A stretch of DNA of 64,000 bases from assembly GCA_016748015.1 (NCBI GenBank), contig JAAOMT010000706.1:256188-320187 (forward strand). The letters are read 5' to 3'. The position numbers were made by a program, and so were the translations under genes. The stretch's first letter is position 1, and every line of letters begins with the position of its first letter. The notes below the pieces were generated by a model, which was given only the letters and a program-made list of their open reading frames with translations, ran no database searches and was not told the DNA's origin. Positions 23,260 to 35,784 of the stretch are shown here, in pieces. This DNA comes from Geosiphon pyriformis. Taxonomy: Eukaryota > Glomeromycota > Glomeromycetes > Archaeosporales > Geosiphonaceae.

Positions 23260-24958
23260 AGAATAGCAGTCAATTTTCAAATGGTCTTGTTTACCATAGT
23301 AGTGGCAAATACATGTCTCTTGCTGCCATGGCTGATTGGATAATAATAAAGAATGCGACTGATTTTGGGAGCAATTCACATTTTCAGAATTATGGCATCA
23401 TTGGAATAGTTGATAGATTATGTAATTGTCAGCTAAGTATCTTTTTAGTTTCTGATTAATTGAATTACTGAATTGTTTTAATTTAGAATCCAAGTCAGAT
23501 GATCTATTCATAACTAGGTTTATGGCTTAAACATGATTAGTCTCTAATTCAGCAGTTTCAAAATCTCTAGCATTGATGACTGTGGCTTGCAAGTTGGTTG
23601 GATGTAGTAGACATACACATTACAGAATACTGCTGCATAATCCACAAATAAATTGATTTATAATTTGAGCCACTGTAAAATAATCAGCATTAATTGTTTA
23701 TATCTGGTGCAGATTTCTATAGAAGCATCCCAAGTAAGTGGTAACAGCTTCTGTTTCTCCTTGTTTTATGGTAATAAAGGTGTTGGCTAACCAGTTGATA
23801 CTGTTATTATTGCTGAAATATCATAGAAATTTAAGCTTGAAGACATTGAAATCTTGGAGTTTGTTGACCAAACTTTAATACCAAAAGTTGGTAATATTCT
23901 AGAAAAAATAGAGAATGGCTTGCATGGCTCTGGCATTGTTTCATCTATTGGCTGTAATGGCTTTTTCCATATTGTTTAGCCACACTTGGGCATTGTCCTC
24001 TTTGCCAGTGAATTTTTTGAGTTTTGCTATTGGAGCATAGGCCATTGGATCCAAATTTGGTTATTGTAGTAGTTGAAGTGGTAATTGCTAAAGTAGTATT
24101 GGCAGCTGTTGAAGTTGTTCAGCAATCAAATCAATTGGTTGCTGATTAATGATGATTTCTGGAGGTAAGTTTTGTGAATTAATTAACTTGGGGTTTGGAT
24201 TGTTTTGTGTTTGCTGGGTTTGAATATCTGGAGTTTCAATTTCTGGATTTTCTGCAATCAGCTTTTGATAATTAAATTCTTGATTCTTTTCTTTTTCTTC
24301 TTCTGATGTCATTATTTTCCAAAGACTTGCAGTTCTGAAATCTGGTAAAGATAGTGGTGATTGGAATCTTAATGGCATTGGCAATCGCAATTTAAATCTT
24401 TTAAAGTAATTGCCATAGGTTCCTAATAATTTTAGTTTTTTTTTGTTTACTTTGAAATAAAAGTTGTCCAAATGTTAATGTTATGTTTAATGTGGATATG
24501 CCTGTTGATGCAATGTTAATGATACTTCTAGATATGTGATAATATGATGAATATAGTGAAAATTCAATTCTTTGTTTCTTCCACATTGGTAATTATATTC
24601 CTGTTGGTATTGCTGCTGGTGTTTGTAGTTTTCCTTTGCCTTTGTTTGTGTAGGTGATTGGGTATCTTTGTTGTGTGTGATGTTCAATTTCTTTATTGAT
24701 TTCAATGAGAATTGCTGTAAAATTATAATTTACTGGTAGACTGGTATTTTGAATTAATTTGTTGTAGAAATTTCCTCTGGTTAAATCAGTTTCTATTGGT
24801 ACTTCTAGCAAATATGAGATTCTTTCATTGACATAAAAATTGAAGACTGATTCTGTTGATAAGTGATTGCTGTTTAATTCCAAGTGTTGACAGTAATATT
24901 GAAATAAGAATTTAGTGAATCTTAAATGGTTTGTCCTTATTCTTTCTGGTTTTGCCAC
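23260..24958 (-). pseudogene. Element G: gag with degraded zinc knuckle
   Basis: The frame can be read from a GTG at 24958 (VAKPERIRTNHL). 24593-24958 is open (121 codons) and matches the N-terminus of element C gag (HCQHLELN, STESVFNFY, IEHHTQQRYPIT). A proline/glutamine-rich linker (24290-24080) follows, then a capsid-like domain of the retrotransposon gag type (24040-23500; AKLKKFTG, LKFL.YF, YLGCFYRNLHQ). The zinc knuckle near 23290-23330 reads CHYYGKQDHLKIDC, with the second Cys changed to Tyr. Gag would form the particle and bind RNA. Confidence 0.8.
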
Positions 24959-25007
24959 TTTTAAATGGTTGTTTGTTGGTGCTGGTTTTCTGTAGAATTA
25001 TATCTTA

Positions 25008-25019
25008 CAGAGAGCACCA
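25008..25019 (-). other. Primer-binding site of element G
   Basis: On the minus strand TGGTGCTCTCTG follows the LTR end after a two-base TT spacer. It would pair with a tRNA 3' end reading ..GAGAGCACCA. The same site follows the family-1 LTR of element B. Confidence 0.65.
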
Positions 25020-25021
25020 AA

Positions 25022-25895
25022 TATTACAGATGATTATTTGGAGTCTCAAAGCAAATAACAAATCCATAACTTGGTGCTCAATTGATATAATGATTTTGGT
25101 TTCTAAAGGTGGTATAAATCTGAAGGTTTTAATAATCTGAAGGTTTTAATAATCTGAAGGTTTTGTTGTGGAATTCTTTGTATAATGAACAGAGATTCAA
25201 TTGATTGTTTTATCAGTAGCTTTCCAAAACTGCAGTTTTGTCAATTTTTTTCTCAGCATGATGGCTGATAATTTTTCTGGTAAGATATCTTCAATTCTGA
25301 GTGTCTATTTTTATTCTTAGGTCTTTTACCAGTACTATATCCTGACATCAGTATTTTCATGCATGAATTTTTTTAAATTAAGTTAGCAAAACAAAGAAAG
25401 TAAAGCAAGAAAAGAAATAAAAACATAAACCAAGGCAATTGCAAGTTAGTATTCTATTAATAGCTGTGATTAAGAGCTATTGTTTTAGTATAATTAAGTA
25501 TCAATTACTATCAACATGAAGGGTTGATAGCAAGAATGGATTAAGATAGTGAATAATTATTTATTGATATTTTTGTATAGAAAGATTGCTTAGATCAAAT
25601 CTAAACTGAGAAGTCTGTCTTTTCTACTTTTAATGCTACTGCTATATATACATAATTGAGATTTCTCAATTCCTTAATTCTTTATACCAGAAATCCTAAA
25701 ATTCCTGAAATCCTGCAATTTCTTTTGAGAAAAATCCTAGAATTCTGGAATCTTGCGATTTCTTGTATGAAAATTCTGAAATTTCTGGAATCCTGCAATT
25801 TTTCTGAGAAGAATCCTAGAATTTCATATTTACTATGGCTATTCCTGATTGACTAATTTATATGCTAATATACTTCCTATATTCTATAAGTAACA
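25022..25895 (-). mobile_element. LTR family 2 (5' LTR of element G)
   Basis: Reverse copy: the right end is the complement of TGTTACTTATAG and the left end the complement of CTGTAATA. The GGAATTCC-type array is at 25680-25830 and the TATA box near 25645-25655 (complement of tatgtatatata). The sequence to its right continues the integrase of element B, so G interrupts B. Confidence 0.8.
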
Positions 25896-26720
25896 TTTTC
25901 TATATGTAAGATTAAATAGTATGTGTTTTGTAGTATTTGTTTTAGTGTTCTGTATGCTAGTAATACTGATGGAATAAAGATATCCCATTTCTGCTCAAAA
26001 TCTGTTAAGACTTTGGCTAAAGATTTACACAATGTTTTGTTGAAATATTCTACAAGTCCATTTGTTTAAGGATGATAAAGTGATGATAGAGGTCTTTTGA
26101 TATTGAATTGTTTACAAATTTCTTGTATCAAGTTGTTCACAAAATATGTTCCTTGATCAGATAAAAGTTCAATTGGGCATTCATGTCTACAAATAATGTT
26201 TTCATAAATAAAATCTGCTACTAATTTTGCATCTGTTTTTTGGATGGCTCTAGCTTTAGGCCATTTGGTGAAATAATCTACTGCAACTGCAATATAACAA
26301 TTTCCTTAGGTTGTAATAGGTAATAGTCTGACTAAATCAATTCCAACTCTGTCGAAAGATTGTCCAACTTTGATTGGATTTAAAGGTTTTGTGAGATGAA
26401 TTCCTCCTCTTCTTTAACAACTATCACAAAATTCTACATATTGTTAAATGTTTTTTTGCATGTGAGGCCAAAAGTAATATTCAAAAGTTCTTTAAATTGT
26501 TTCATCTCTTCCCAAGTGTGCTGAAGAAGGATCTGTGTGCATATTGTATAGAATTGTTTTTTTTTCATTTTCTTGTATTAATCTGAGTAGTTGATTTGGA
26601 TTTCTGCAATTTTTGTAATAAATTTTGTTGTGGTGTATGAAATATTGTTTGAATTGGTGTTGTAATCGATGTTTTTTACTTGGAGACCAATTTTCGGGCA
26701 TGGTAAGAGTCTCCAAATAG
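25896..26720 (-). pseudogene. Element B: integrase, N-terminal and core part
   Basis: The zinc-binding HHCC domain is at 26716-26430 (MHTDPSSAHLGRDETI, then a CDSC-like pair that is partly mutated). The core keeps all three catalytic residues: Asp in RVGIDLV (near 26330), Asp in LLSDQGTYF (near 26160) and Glu in NGLVEYFN (near 26055). The sequence stops at 25896, within the LAYRTLKQ region, where the family-2 LTR of element G begins. It is the best-preserved integrase core here, but a stop replaces Gln before TNGLVE. Confidence 0.85.
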
Positions 26721-26849
26721 TTTTTGATGTTGTTGTAATTTCTGGAATCTATTGTTGTTTGGTTATTTTTGTTGATAGTTGGTAAGTTGTAATGAAATTG
26801 TTGTTGGTATTAATCTTGTTTCATTCTTGAGAGACTGTTCACATTGGTG

Positions 26850-28290
26850 TGTAGTTTTCTTGGTTTGTAATGTACAATATATTTGTAATTTGCTAGAAAG
26901 TCATTCTATTGAAACTGTTTGACACTTTGTTTGGTTTTTTTTTATTAAGCCATTTGAGGCCAATATTGTCAGTTATAATGTCAAATTTTTTTCTATTCTT
27001 TAGATATTGTTGAAAATGTTTAATAGCCCAAATGACTACAACAGCTTCTAATTCAGTTGAGCCATATTTGAGTTTTGTTGGCTTGAGTGTTCTACTAACA
27101 TAGGCAATAACTTGTTCCTGACCATTTTCATCCAATTGTAACAGAATGGCACCAAAAGCTATATGTAAAGCATCAGTGGCTAGTTGGAATTGTTTGTTGA
27201 AATTTGAGTAAATAAGAACTAAAGCTGTTGTTAATTTTGTTTTGAAGGTGTCAAAGGCTTTCTGTTGTTTTTCAGTTCATTGATATGGCACGTTTTTGTT
27301 GGTAAGATAGTTGAGTGGTTTGGCAATCTCTGAGAATTTTTTTATGAATTTTTGATAGTAGGAGATTAATTCTACAAATCTTTGTAGCTCTGTGGTATTT
27401 CTGGGTGTTTGAAAGTTTTTAACAGCACTAATTGTTTCAGGATTTGGTTTGACTCCATCTTTGCTAACAATATGTCCAAAAAAAATTAAACTTGTTTTTC
27501 CAAAGTAACATTTTTCAATGTTCAACTTTAATCTTGCTTTCTATAATCATTGAAAAACTTCTCACAAATAGATAAGATAGGCTTTAAAACTTGGTAAGTA
27601 TATATTAGTGTTATTAAAATAGACAACTACTGATTGCCATAAGAGTCTTTCATATACAACATTCATGAGTTGCTAAAATATTGCTGGTGCATTGCAGAAT
27701 TCAAAAGGCATAACATTGAACTCATAATTTCTTTCTTGAGTAGTAAATGCTGTTTTGAGTCAATCTTTTAGATCTATTTTAACTTGCCAATATCCACTTT
27801 TCAAGTCTAAAGTTGAGAAGAACTTGGCTTTTCCTAAAGCATCTAGCATGTCATTAATTCTTAAAAGAGGATAGGCATCTTTAATTATTATACTGTTCAG
27901 TTGGTAATAGTCAACACAAAATCTGATTTTTTCATTTTTTTTTTAACAAAGACTACTGATAAGACCCAAGAACTTTTTAATGATTGAATTAATCCATTAT
28001 TGAGCATTCTTTGGACTTCTTTTCTAATGAATTGGTAACTGGCAAGTGGAACTTGATAAGTTTGTTGTTGTTTTGGTAGAGCATCTGCTGTATGAATCTG
28101 ATGTTGAACAATATTAGTTTTTCTAAGATTATTGTTGTCTTTTGCAAATATGTTAGTGAATTCAGCTATTAGCTGTTTTAATTGTCTTTGTTGTTGAGGT
28201 TCTAAGAGATTCATGTTGATTCAAAAGAGTTTTTCTTTCAAAAGATGGTAGTTTTCAGTAGTAAGAATGATGTTTGAATTTGAAAGTAGT
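26850..28290 (-). pseudogene. Element B: reverse transcriptase and RNase H
   Basis: 27897-28214 is open and encodes the pre-RT segment (VQHQIHTADALPKQQQTYQVP) and the first RT block ending FVLTITN. Motif A reads FFSTLDLKSGYWQV-like (27830-27780). The catalytic YLDD is changed to YFNN near 27610-27621, both Asp to Asn. 27277-27525 carries the thumb (FGHIVSKDGVKPNPE) and 26893-27135 the RNase H (DENGQEQVIAYVSRTL, ELEAVVVIWAIKHFQQYL). RT activity is lost in this copy even though long open pieces remain. Confidence 0.85.
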
Positions 28291-29800
28291 GTATGTTTTA
28301 TAATTTCGATGAAATTAGAGACAATTTGAGGGTTTTTATTTTGGAAAATATTGCTGTGTATGATTCCAATTTCTAATTTATTCAATAAGACAATAGGGTA
28401 ATTATTGGAATTGTAGAATGTAACTCAAAATTTTTTTATTCTTTTGGGAATATAAACATTTAAGATTGAGATTTTATGCTTTAAACAGATTTATTTATTG
28501 GATTCAAAGATTTGTTGGATAGTGGTGGGTTTTGAGCAAGTGTAGATTTCTTGATGTTCTCTAAAAGATGAAATGATAATTGGTTGGAGAAGTTGAAAAA
28601 TCTGGTAAGATTCATTCTATGTATTGAAAGCTATGTTTATTGGCACTGTAAATCATCTAGTTGAACCAAAACTTTGAGTTCCTTTTTCATTTCTTCCCAA
28701 TTGTTCTCTGTTATTTACTGATTGTAAACCTAAAATGTTGATTAAGGGTAAATAAATTGCTTGGGCAATTTTTTCAGCATGTTCAATTCTAAATGGTTTG
28801 TTTGTTTCATTTTGTAACATGATAATAATGTTTCTAATATATTCTGCATCTATGACTTCTTCTTTAATATTGATTCCTTTGCTTGCCAATAATAATTGGA
28901 AAGCAATTTGTACTATTGCTTCTGGTAGTATTTCAAGAACAATTCTGAGATTAATTTTGGTTAAAAATTTTGGTTGAAAAACCAAAGTATCTTTGCCAGG
29001 ATATCTTAAGTTATATCCTGCATCAATTTCATGAGCTTTTTCTGGTTTTATTCTTTTTCCATTGTTGTCAAAGTATTTAAGTTGTATAATAAGCTGGTTT
29101 TCAGTAAGATAGATTGGGATTGTTATACTTTTTTCTTTTGGCTTATGTTCTCCAAATTCAATTTTTTCTTGGTCATTTTTACTGGATAAGGAGATGCTAA
29201 GAGCATAGCATTCTAGACACCATTTGTCATCACAAGACATTATGTATTCTTCACACAATTGAATGTTCATTTGCTCTAATCATTGAATTTGAGCTTCTTG
29301 GGTTGAGTATGTATGACTTGTAATTTGGTGGTATATTTCTACTTCATTTTTATAATTGAATCCAGTTAATTTCATTGTATATTCAATGTACTCAGATTCT
29401 TTCATTTAATGGACATCTTCCTGTGTGGCTCTATTAATTAAAGCCATTGTTAAATCAAAGATCATTTTAGCATTATAAGGATAGTAGTAAAGTTTGTTAA
29501 GAACATTGTTATATGCTGCATCAAAAGATGTTCTTCTTTTAACTTTTTCCAAAATTAATAGGGCATATTGGCAGGTTTGGTCACATACTCCTTCTCTTAT
29601 TGTAACATCAATCCAGTTGTATTCTTCTGGTAGCATATCTCCACATGTAAGGCAAAAAGTGTTGTCCCATTTTCCACTTCTTTTGGGATATTCAAATCGT
29701 TCCCTATAGCATGCTTTGCAAAAGTAGTAGATATGAGTTTCATATTCTTCTTCTGGGAAAATACATGCTCCCATTGATAAAAGTTTTTTTTTACAATCTT
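28291..29800 (-). pseudogene. Element B: Cys-rich module plus dUTPase-like domain
   Basis: 29406-29774 (122 codons) holds YFCKACYRERF and FCLTCGDMLPEE, a zinc-ribbon-like arrangement, followed by a helical region with RATQEDVH. 28653-29270 (205 codons) starts with a second Cys set (CDDKWCLEC) and continues into dUTPase motifs: DAGYNL (motif 1, Asp to Asn), LLLASKGINI (motif 2 region), VIDAEYIRN (motif 3, Asp kept), EKIAQAIYLPL (motif 4) and TQSFGSTR (motif 5). The element would have carried its own dUTP-hydrolysing domain, possibly to limit uracil in cDNA; that role is inferred from lentiviral and betaretroviral dUTPases. Confidence 0.8.
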
Positions 29801-30660
29801 TGCATTTAAGTAAGATATAAAGTAGTTGTTTTCATAGTTTTGGTGTGGAATATCTAACTACATTCTATTCTTTGGTCTCCTTAAAGATTTCTTGTTCTGT
29901 TTTTTCAGCCCAACTGGATGTTAATCCAAGAGCCATAAAGGTTTTGGTAATTGGTAGTTTTTTCTTCTCTTTAAATTCAAATACTGAGGCTTTTTCAAAT
30001 CTTTTATTAAAAATATCACAGATGGCAGGTATTTTGGTGTATTGTCCTTGATATGAAATCTTCAATTCCTGAGTTTTCCAATCTAAATTTGCATTGGTCT
30101 TGAAAAGTCAATTATTTTTGATGAAAGCTTGGTATTGGAGTGCATCCATAACTAAAACTTTGACTGGAATAGTAATTCCATTAATGGTGAATGGGAAATT
30201 GTCAATTTCTCTTACTGATGTCTTTTTTATATTATCTGCTATAACAATTACAGTTTGGGCTGGTCTGTTAACAGTTCTTTAAAGCTGTTGCATTAACTGA
30301 TAGGTAATAATACTTCCAGCTGATCTACTGTCTAAGATTAACCAAATTGGTTTTCTTTCTACTTTAGCTTCTGTATACATAGCAGTAATTGTTTTTTGTT
30401 CATTGACTGCTGTATTGCTAAGCAAGAATGGTGATTTATTGGCTTCAAATTCGAATGGAAATATATCTGAAAGATTGATATTTTGGGCAATTTGGGCTGG
30501 TAAAATAGTATTGTTGGAAGGATTTGATCTTGTTGCTGCAACTTTACCTTTAAAAAGTGCAGTTTGTTGAAAATCCGATTCTTCAGACATTGTAAGATAA
30601 CTGGATTGAGTGTGATAGTGATTGGGTTTTTGCTGACCAGAATTTTGAGGAACCAACTGG
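29801..30660 (-). pseudogene. Element B: aspartic protease region
   Basis: 30279-30656 is open (125 codons) and ends in the active site LILDSRSAGSIITYQL: the Gly of D-S-G is now Arg. The rest of the domain continues in the same or a neighbouring frame to about 30060 (VNRPAQTVIVIAD, NFPFTINGITIPVKV, LQYQAFIKNN). 29865-30065 (KISYQGQYTKIP) forms the linker to the Cys-rich module. A counterpart of the element A region at 2100-2830. Confidence 0.8.
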
Positions 30661-32398
30661 TTGTTTGGGTTGATTCTGTTGTTGTGATTCTGAAATTGAT
30701 TTTGAGGTGTGAATTGATTTTGTTAGACCAATCTTCAGGCAGGTACTTGGTATTGTTGTGTAGATAGGTATTGATATTGTTGGATTAATAGAGATTGTTG
30801 GTATTGTTGCTGTGGAGCAGACTGATAGTAGTTGTTCTGTTATTGGGATTTTGAAGAATAGTAGACTGGTAGTAGAGGATGGTAATGAAATTGCTGTGTT
30901 GAAAAGTAATGCTGATTATTTTTGTTTTGTTGGTCTCTTTGTAGCTTTCTGCAATCTCATTTTCAATGTTCTGGAATTTCACAATAATGACAACTTTGGT
31001 TTTGACTGTTTAATGATGGTGGGTAGTTAGTTTGGTTTTGTTATTGTGGTAGCTAATATATTTGTGGTTGTTGCTGTTATTGCTAGTTAGTGAAATAGTT
31101 CTCAACCTTCTTTGTAAGTTGGTCAATTTTTTTTTCAGCTGCTGAGCTGGTTTTTCCAATAGTAAGATTCACAAATTTGGTATAGTTTGCTTCTTTTATT
31201 GCCATTTCATGGTTTTTTGCATGTCTAATGGCTATTGCTAAGTCTTCTGAAACATGTGGATGAACTTTCTTGATTAACTTGTCTTTTAATTCTGCTATAA
31301 ACTGATTCAAAATCTGGATATTGGAATAGTATTTATTGGTTTCTAATTGTCAAATTCATCAAAAAAGTTTGTTGAATCTTCCAAGATAAGTCATGTTTTT
31401 TGTTTAATATTTTGAAAGCAATTTCGAAGAGTAATAGAGGTGTTGTTGTCAGTGAATTGTTGTAAGAAAGCATTTTTAAATGCTTGCCAGTTTTCAAATA
31501 GTTCTTCTAAGTTTTCAACCCATTTTTTTGCAGTTTCTTGGAAAAAGTATGGGATTGCTTTGAGCATTCTTGCTACATTCCATCCATTTGCATCTCCTGT
31601 TTTTTGAATTTTGTCAAGCCATTCTTGAGGGCTGGTATTATTATTTTTACCAGTAAATTCTGGAATCTTTGCAATATAAGCAGTTGCCATTTCTTCTTCA
31701 TTTTCTGTAATTTTTTCTGGTTTCAATTTAGTTTCTTTACTTTCTAAGTTTTCTGAATGATTACTTTTATTTTCTTGTAAGTAATCAAGAAAATTGGTGC
31801 TGATTGATATTGGTTTCTGCTGTTAAGTAGAATTTTTAGATAACTGAAAATCTTCTGGTCTGAAGAAATGGTTAAGTAGTGAATTTGGTGTTTGTGGTTA
31901 AGCAAGTGAAATTGGAAATAGTGTAATAAAAAGTAGTAATTTGACACTAGTTTCTTGTTTAAGTGTTTGTAAGTGTTTGGCAGTTGTCTTTAGAGTATTT
32001 GGGATGGTACTTGATTGTTGTTTTAGTTTTTGTTTGCCTTTGTTGCTTGTTTCTGTTTTTAATTTAAAGTCAATAAAGTATTTAAACTGTACTGGATATG
32101 TTTCTTTACAATACTTGATAATGTTAAAATTAAGTTCTTGAAAGTAAGTGGCAAGTGTTTTACTGTTAAGGTCTTTAGTTCTCAACTGTGAATAGTGCAC
32201 TAAATTATTGTAAAGATTGCTTTTAACTTTTGAAATATTGTAATTTCCAAGAAAATAATTGTTGATGTGGTTTTTAATATACTAGTAAAGTGTCTTTTTA
32301 ACAATTTCAATTCCGTCTGAAATGTTGAATTTCTGCTTACAATAGGTGTAAATTGATTGATAATACTCTAGAGTTGTTGTGTCTGGTATGGTCGCCAC
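30661..32398 (-). pseudogene. Element B: gag (broken)
   Basis: The frame starts at a GTG at 32398 (VATIPDTTTLEYYQ), with 31898-32200 open (TKDLNSKTLATYFQEL). 31391-31726 (111 codons) is the capsid-like gag domain with AYIAKIPEFTGKNN, SPQEWLDKIQ and MLKAIPYFFQETAKKW. 31083-31310 continues it. A zinc knuckle CHYCEIPEH..DC near 30995-30955 has stops inside. A Gln/Tyr-rich tail (30940-30660) leads into the protease. Long shadow ORFs on the other strand are not genes. Confidence 0.85.
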
Positions 32399-32429
32399 TT
32401 TGAAGTTGTTATTGTTGTGTTATTTCTAT

Positions 32430-32441
32430 GAGAGAGCACCA
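32430..32441 (-). other. Primer-binding site of element B
   Basis: On the minus strand TGGTGCTCTCTC lies two bases (TT) after the LTR end. The same primer site is used by families 1 and 2 here. Confidence 0.65.
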
Positions 32442-32443
32442 AA

Positions 32444-33428
32444 TGTTATCAGAAGTTTTTGGTCTCTTTTCTTAAATGTTGTAAATACTTGTTTGTTGTT
32501 AATTTTACGTTTTTCTGAAAGCAGTTGAACTTCCAATAACTGAATTTATCTTCAAATTATCTCCTATAATTTGAACTGCTGGGGTTATAAGTGGAATAGC
32601 CAATTCTTTGCTAGTTATTTTATGTAGTTATATTGTAGTAAATGTCAACTTTTTTCCAGGAATTGCTCATCTAGAAGCTTACTAAAAATGTGTAGTTACT
32701 TTGCTGTGAAAGTCAATTCTTCTACAAAAATCTTGTCTGTAAGCTACCTTAATAATTATAATAAGAAAAAGAACAGAAAAATAAAAGAAATGTAAAAGAA
32801 ATAGAATTTTATCAAGGGAAAAGTTTTCTGTTCAGATCTGAAGTCACTAACAAATTACTGAAATTAGTAGCTAATCAATTTCAAAATGTTAGTTGTGTTG
32901 AGGGAATTTCAAGTGTAATATTTTAAGGATTTGGTTTCCAAATATTTAATTTTTATTTAAGATGTATAAAAGATAATTTGTTTCAATTAAGATATCTAAA
33001 GTAAAATATTATGATAAAATACTATGAGAAGATATAAGAAGATATATTTTCTTGAAAAAAAAAGCTCTTCTTTTATACAACTTGTTGTAATATTAGTCTT
33101 TAAACTTGCACTTTTCTCTTTGCTACAATTTGGGTGAACTAAAGATACATTTCAGCAAACTACAAGTTATTTCACTGAACTATTGATTATTTCGGCCAAT
33201 TTTTATTAATTTTGGCAAATTTTGACTATGTTAAATGGTTCAGAGTATTGTGTAATTTGATTATCTTAATTTCTATAATACAAATCAGATTATTGATTAA
33301 GTAATAATATTTGATAATTTGATTAAATAATAAGTGATAATTGAAATAATAATAATATATGCTAATTAATAATAGAAATTATGAGGGTAATTTCATGCTA
33401 ATTAATAACTAAAATTCTACTGGTAACA
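32444..33428 (-). mobile_element. LTR family 1 (5' LTR of element B)
   Basis: Reverse copy of 8170-9142: the left end reads TGTTATCAGAAG and the right end TGGTAACA. TATA box and upstream GAAATA-type motifs are present in reverse (33060-33230). The next bases to the right are the protease of element D on the + strand, so B interrupts D. The matching left junction is not visible because B is itself cut at 25896. Confidence 0.85.
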
Positions 33429-35784
33429 ACATCAAATTGATTCTCAATAGTGAATTAGCAAGTAGTATAATTATAAAGCAACTTATAGATCAACTAGGTC
33501 ATTGAATAAACTGTACAGCTACTGCCTGAATCATAACTGCAGATAAAAATACTAAAACTCTGATAGGAGAAATTGACAACTTCTTTTTCAAAATCAACAA
33601 AATTCAAATCCCTACTAAAGTATTTGTTATGGAGGCCACCCAATATCAAGCCTTTATAGAAAATGATTGGTTAGTCAAAGCTAGACTGGAATATGCAGGA
33701 ATTACAGATCATCTTTAATAGACAGCATACACAAGTTTTGGCTACATGTAGACACTTCAAAGCTTAAAGCCCAAAAAAACTGCTGATTGAATTTGAAAAC
33801 TTAATACTACTACCAACAATAAAGACCTATTAAGTTTCTTGGGCTGATGATTACTGAGCAGAGTTACCCTTACCACCAACTTGAAAAGAAAAAGAAAAAG
33901 CAGAAAAAGAACTACAATCGGCATTTGCAGGCTATTTTGTCCCAAGTCAAAGAAGTCAATAGTATCAAATCCTAAAATTAATTTGTGTCAACTATAAGAA
34001 AAAGTTATCTTCTATGAGCACATGTATCAGAAAGAATGAGGAATGGCCAACTGCCACCAAATATTACTGTAGACCTTGTTTGTTGAAAAAATTTGGCAGA
34101 CCAAAATGACAAAACAAATAAGACAATACATCATGTCTTGTCTGTGGCGAGATCCTATCAGATGAAGGACTATGGAACAATGTTCTTAGCAGAAGAAGAA
34201 CATGTAACAAAGCATGTTAATACACTATCTTAATCAATAATTGGATATGAAAAAAAAAACTGATTGAAAACACCTGGAGATGAACACTTAGTAGATTAGA
34301 TAGTTATCTACATAATGAACACAAAATATGGAGAATGGCAAGTGCCAAAACCAAAGGCACTATACTTAGTAAAATATGAAAAATTAAAGAAAATCCATTT
34401 ACACCAAAATATAATAGACCCAATTACATCACAGAAGATTTTTTCATAGATAACCTAAATGCATTTCAAGATCAATACCAGGAATTGGCCTCGACATGAG
34501 AAAAGCAAAAATAGTAGCTAGCTGACCTAAACACAAAACTGTGTAATCATTGTTTGATCTCTTGTTATTTTCAGTACTGTGATGAATGTGATCTTATGTT
34601 CAACTTACCTCCAAGAAAACTATACCTGATCACTAAACTATTTGAGCCTGAGGTAAAAAAAAATTAATCAATAAGGACATATCATGTCAAGATCTAACTG
34701 AAAATACTAAAACAGAATAGTATCTTGCTTATTCTGACCTCTCCAAAAAATTAGAATTAAAATAATATAGTGACAATAAGAAAAAAATCTGCCCTGAAAG
34801 AACACATAACACTAATGCTGGATTCAATCTATAATATTCCAGACAATTATTTATAGTTATAGTTCCATATTCTCTTGTAACAATAAATCTTAAGATAGCA
34901 TTAAAAATTTTTGTTAGTACAATGGTACAAGTTGCTTTTCAATCTAGTTTAGCCAAAAAAAAAATTGATGTAAAAAGAAGAATCATTGATGCTAGTTATA
35001 CAGAAAACATTATCATGATGCTACAGAATAATTCAAACAAATCCTACAAAATAGAATCACAAAAAAAAATTGCCCAAGCTATCTTCTTATCCTTAGTCAA
35101 AATACTTCAATTAACTCTGATAACAACCCAAAAAGAATTAAGCCTCACTGCTTGAGGAATTAATAGGTTTAGATTAAGTAAAAAAGAAAATGTATCAGTC
35201 AACTTTACAAAAGAAAACAGTGACCAGGTAGAACTTATCTACATCAACACAGTCATCTCTATCTTTCTATACTGACAATATATCCTCAAGGTGAATTGAA
35301 AGATTCAAGATCAAGTCCTGTTATTTAAAGTTGATTCTGAAATCTGTTTTCTAGCCAATATTGCTAATCTATACCTACTGGTCAAAGCCCATAAACACTT
35401 CAAAATTCTTATTCACAATCTCACAGATAATATTATTGAAATTCCTGAAGGGACTCTTGTTGGTTTCATCTCTCCAGACATTTAACATCCTAAAAAACCC
35501 CAGCTTATTTTAAACTTTGCACAGCTATTTTTATTTTGCAATATTATCTTACAAATATGAAACTTGCCAAAAAAAAATAATCTGTTCACACCAAAAAAAA
35601 TTGACAAACTTCACTTGGGAAACCTGAGTACTCTTCAGCAAATGCAACTTAAGGTTCTCTTGAATTAATACACTGATGTCTTTGCCAGTAAAAATAAGTT
35701 CAGATGCATTAATATTGTAAAGCATCAGATTGATATGGGAGATGCATGACTTATTAAACAGCAGGCCTAAGAAATTTTATATAA
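33429..35784 (+). pseudogene. Element D, part 1: protease, Cys-rich module and dUTPase-like domain
   Basis: It begins inside the protease just after the active-site Asp (LILNSELASSI, near 33438). It continues with ITADKNTKTLIGEIDNF, VMEATQYQAFIENDWLV, then a Cys-rich part (YYCRPC near 34068, CLVCG near 34140, LCNHCLIS near 34540, YCDECDL near 34575). The dUTPase-like domain runs from about 34810 to 35170: AGFNL-like motif 1, 34922-35155 open with MVQVAFQSSLAKKKIDV, IIDASYTENI and KKIAQAIFLSLVKI. The reading ends at HQIDMGDA near 35730, where RT should start. Confidence 0.8.
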
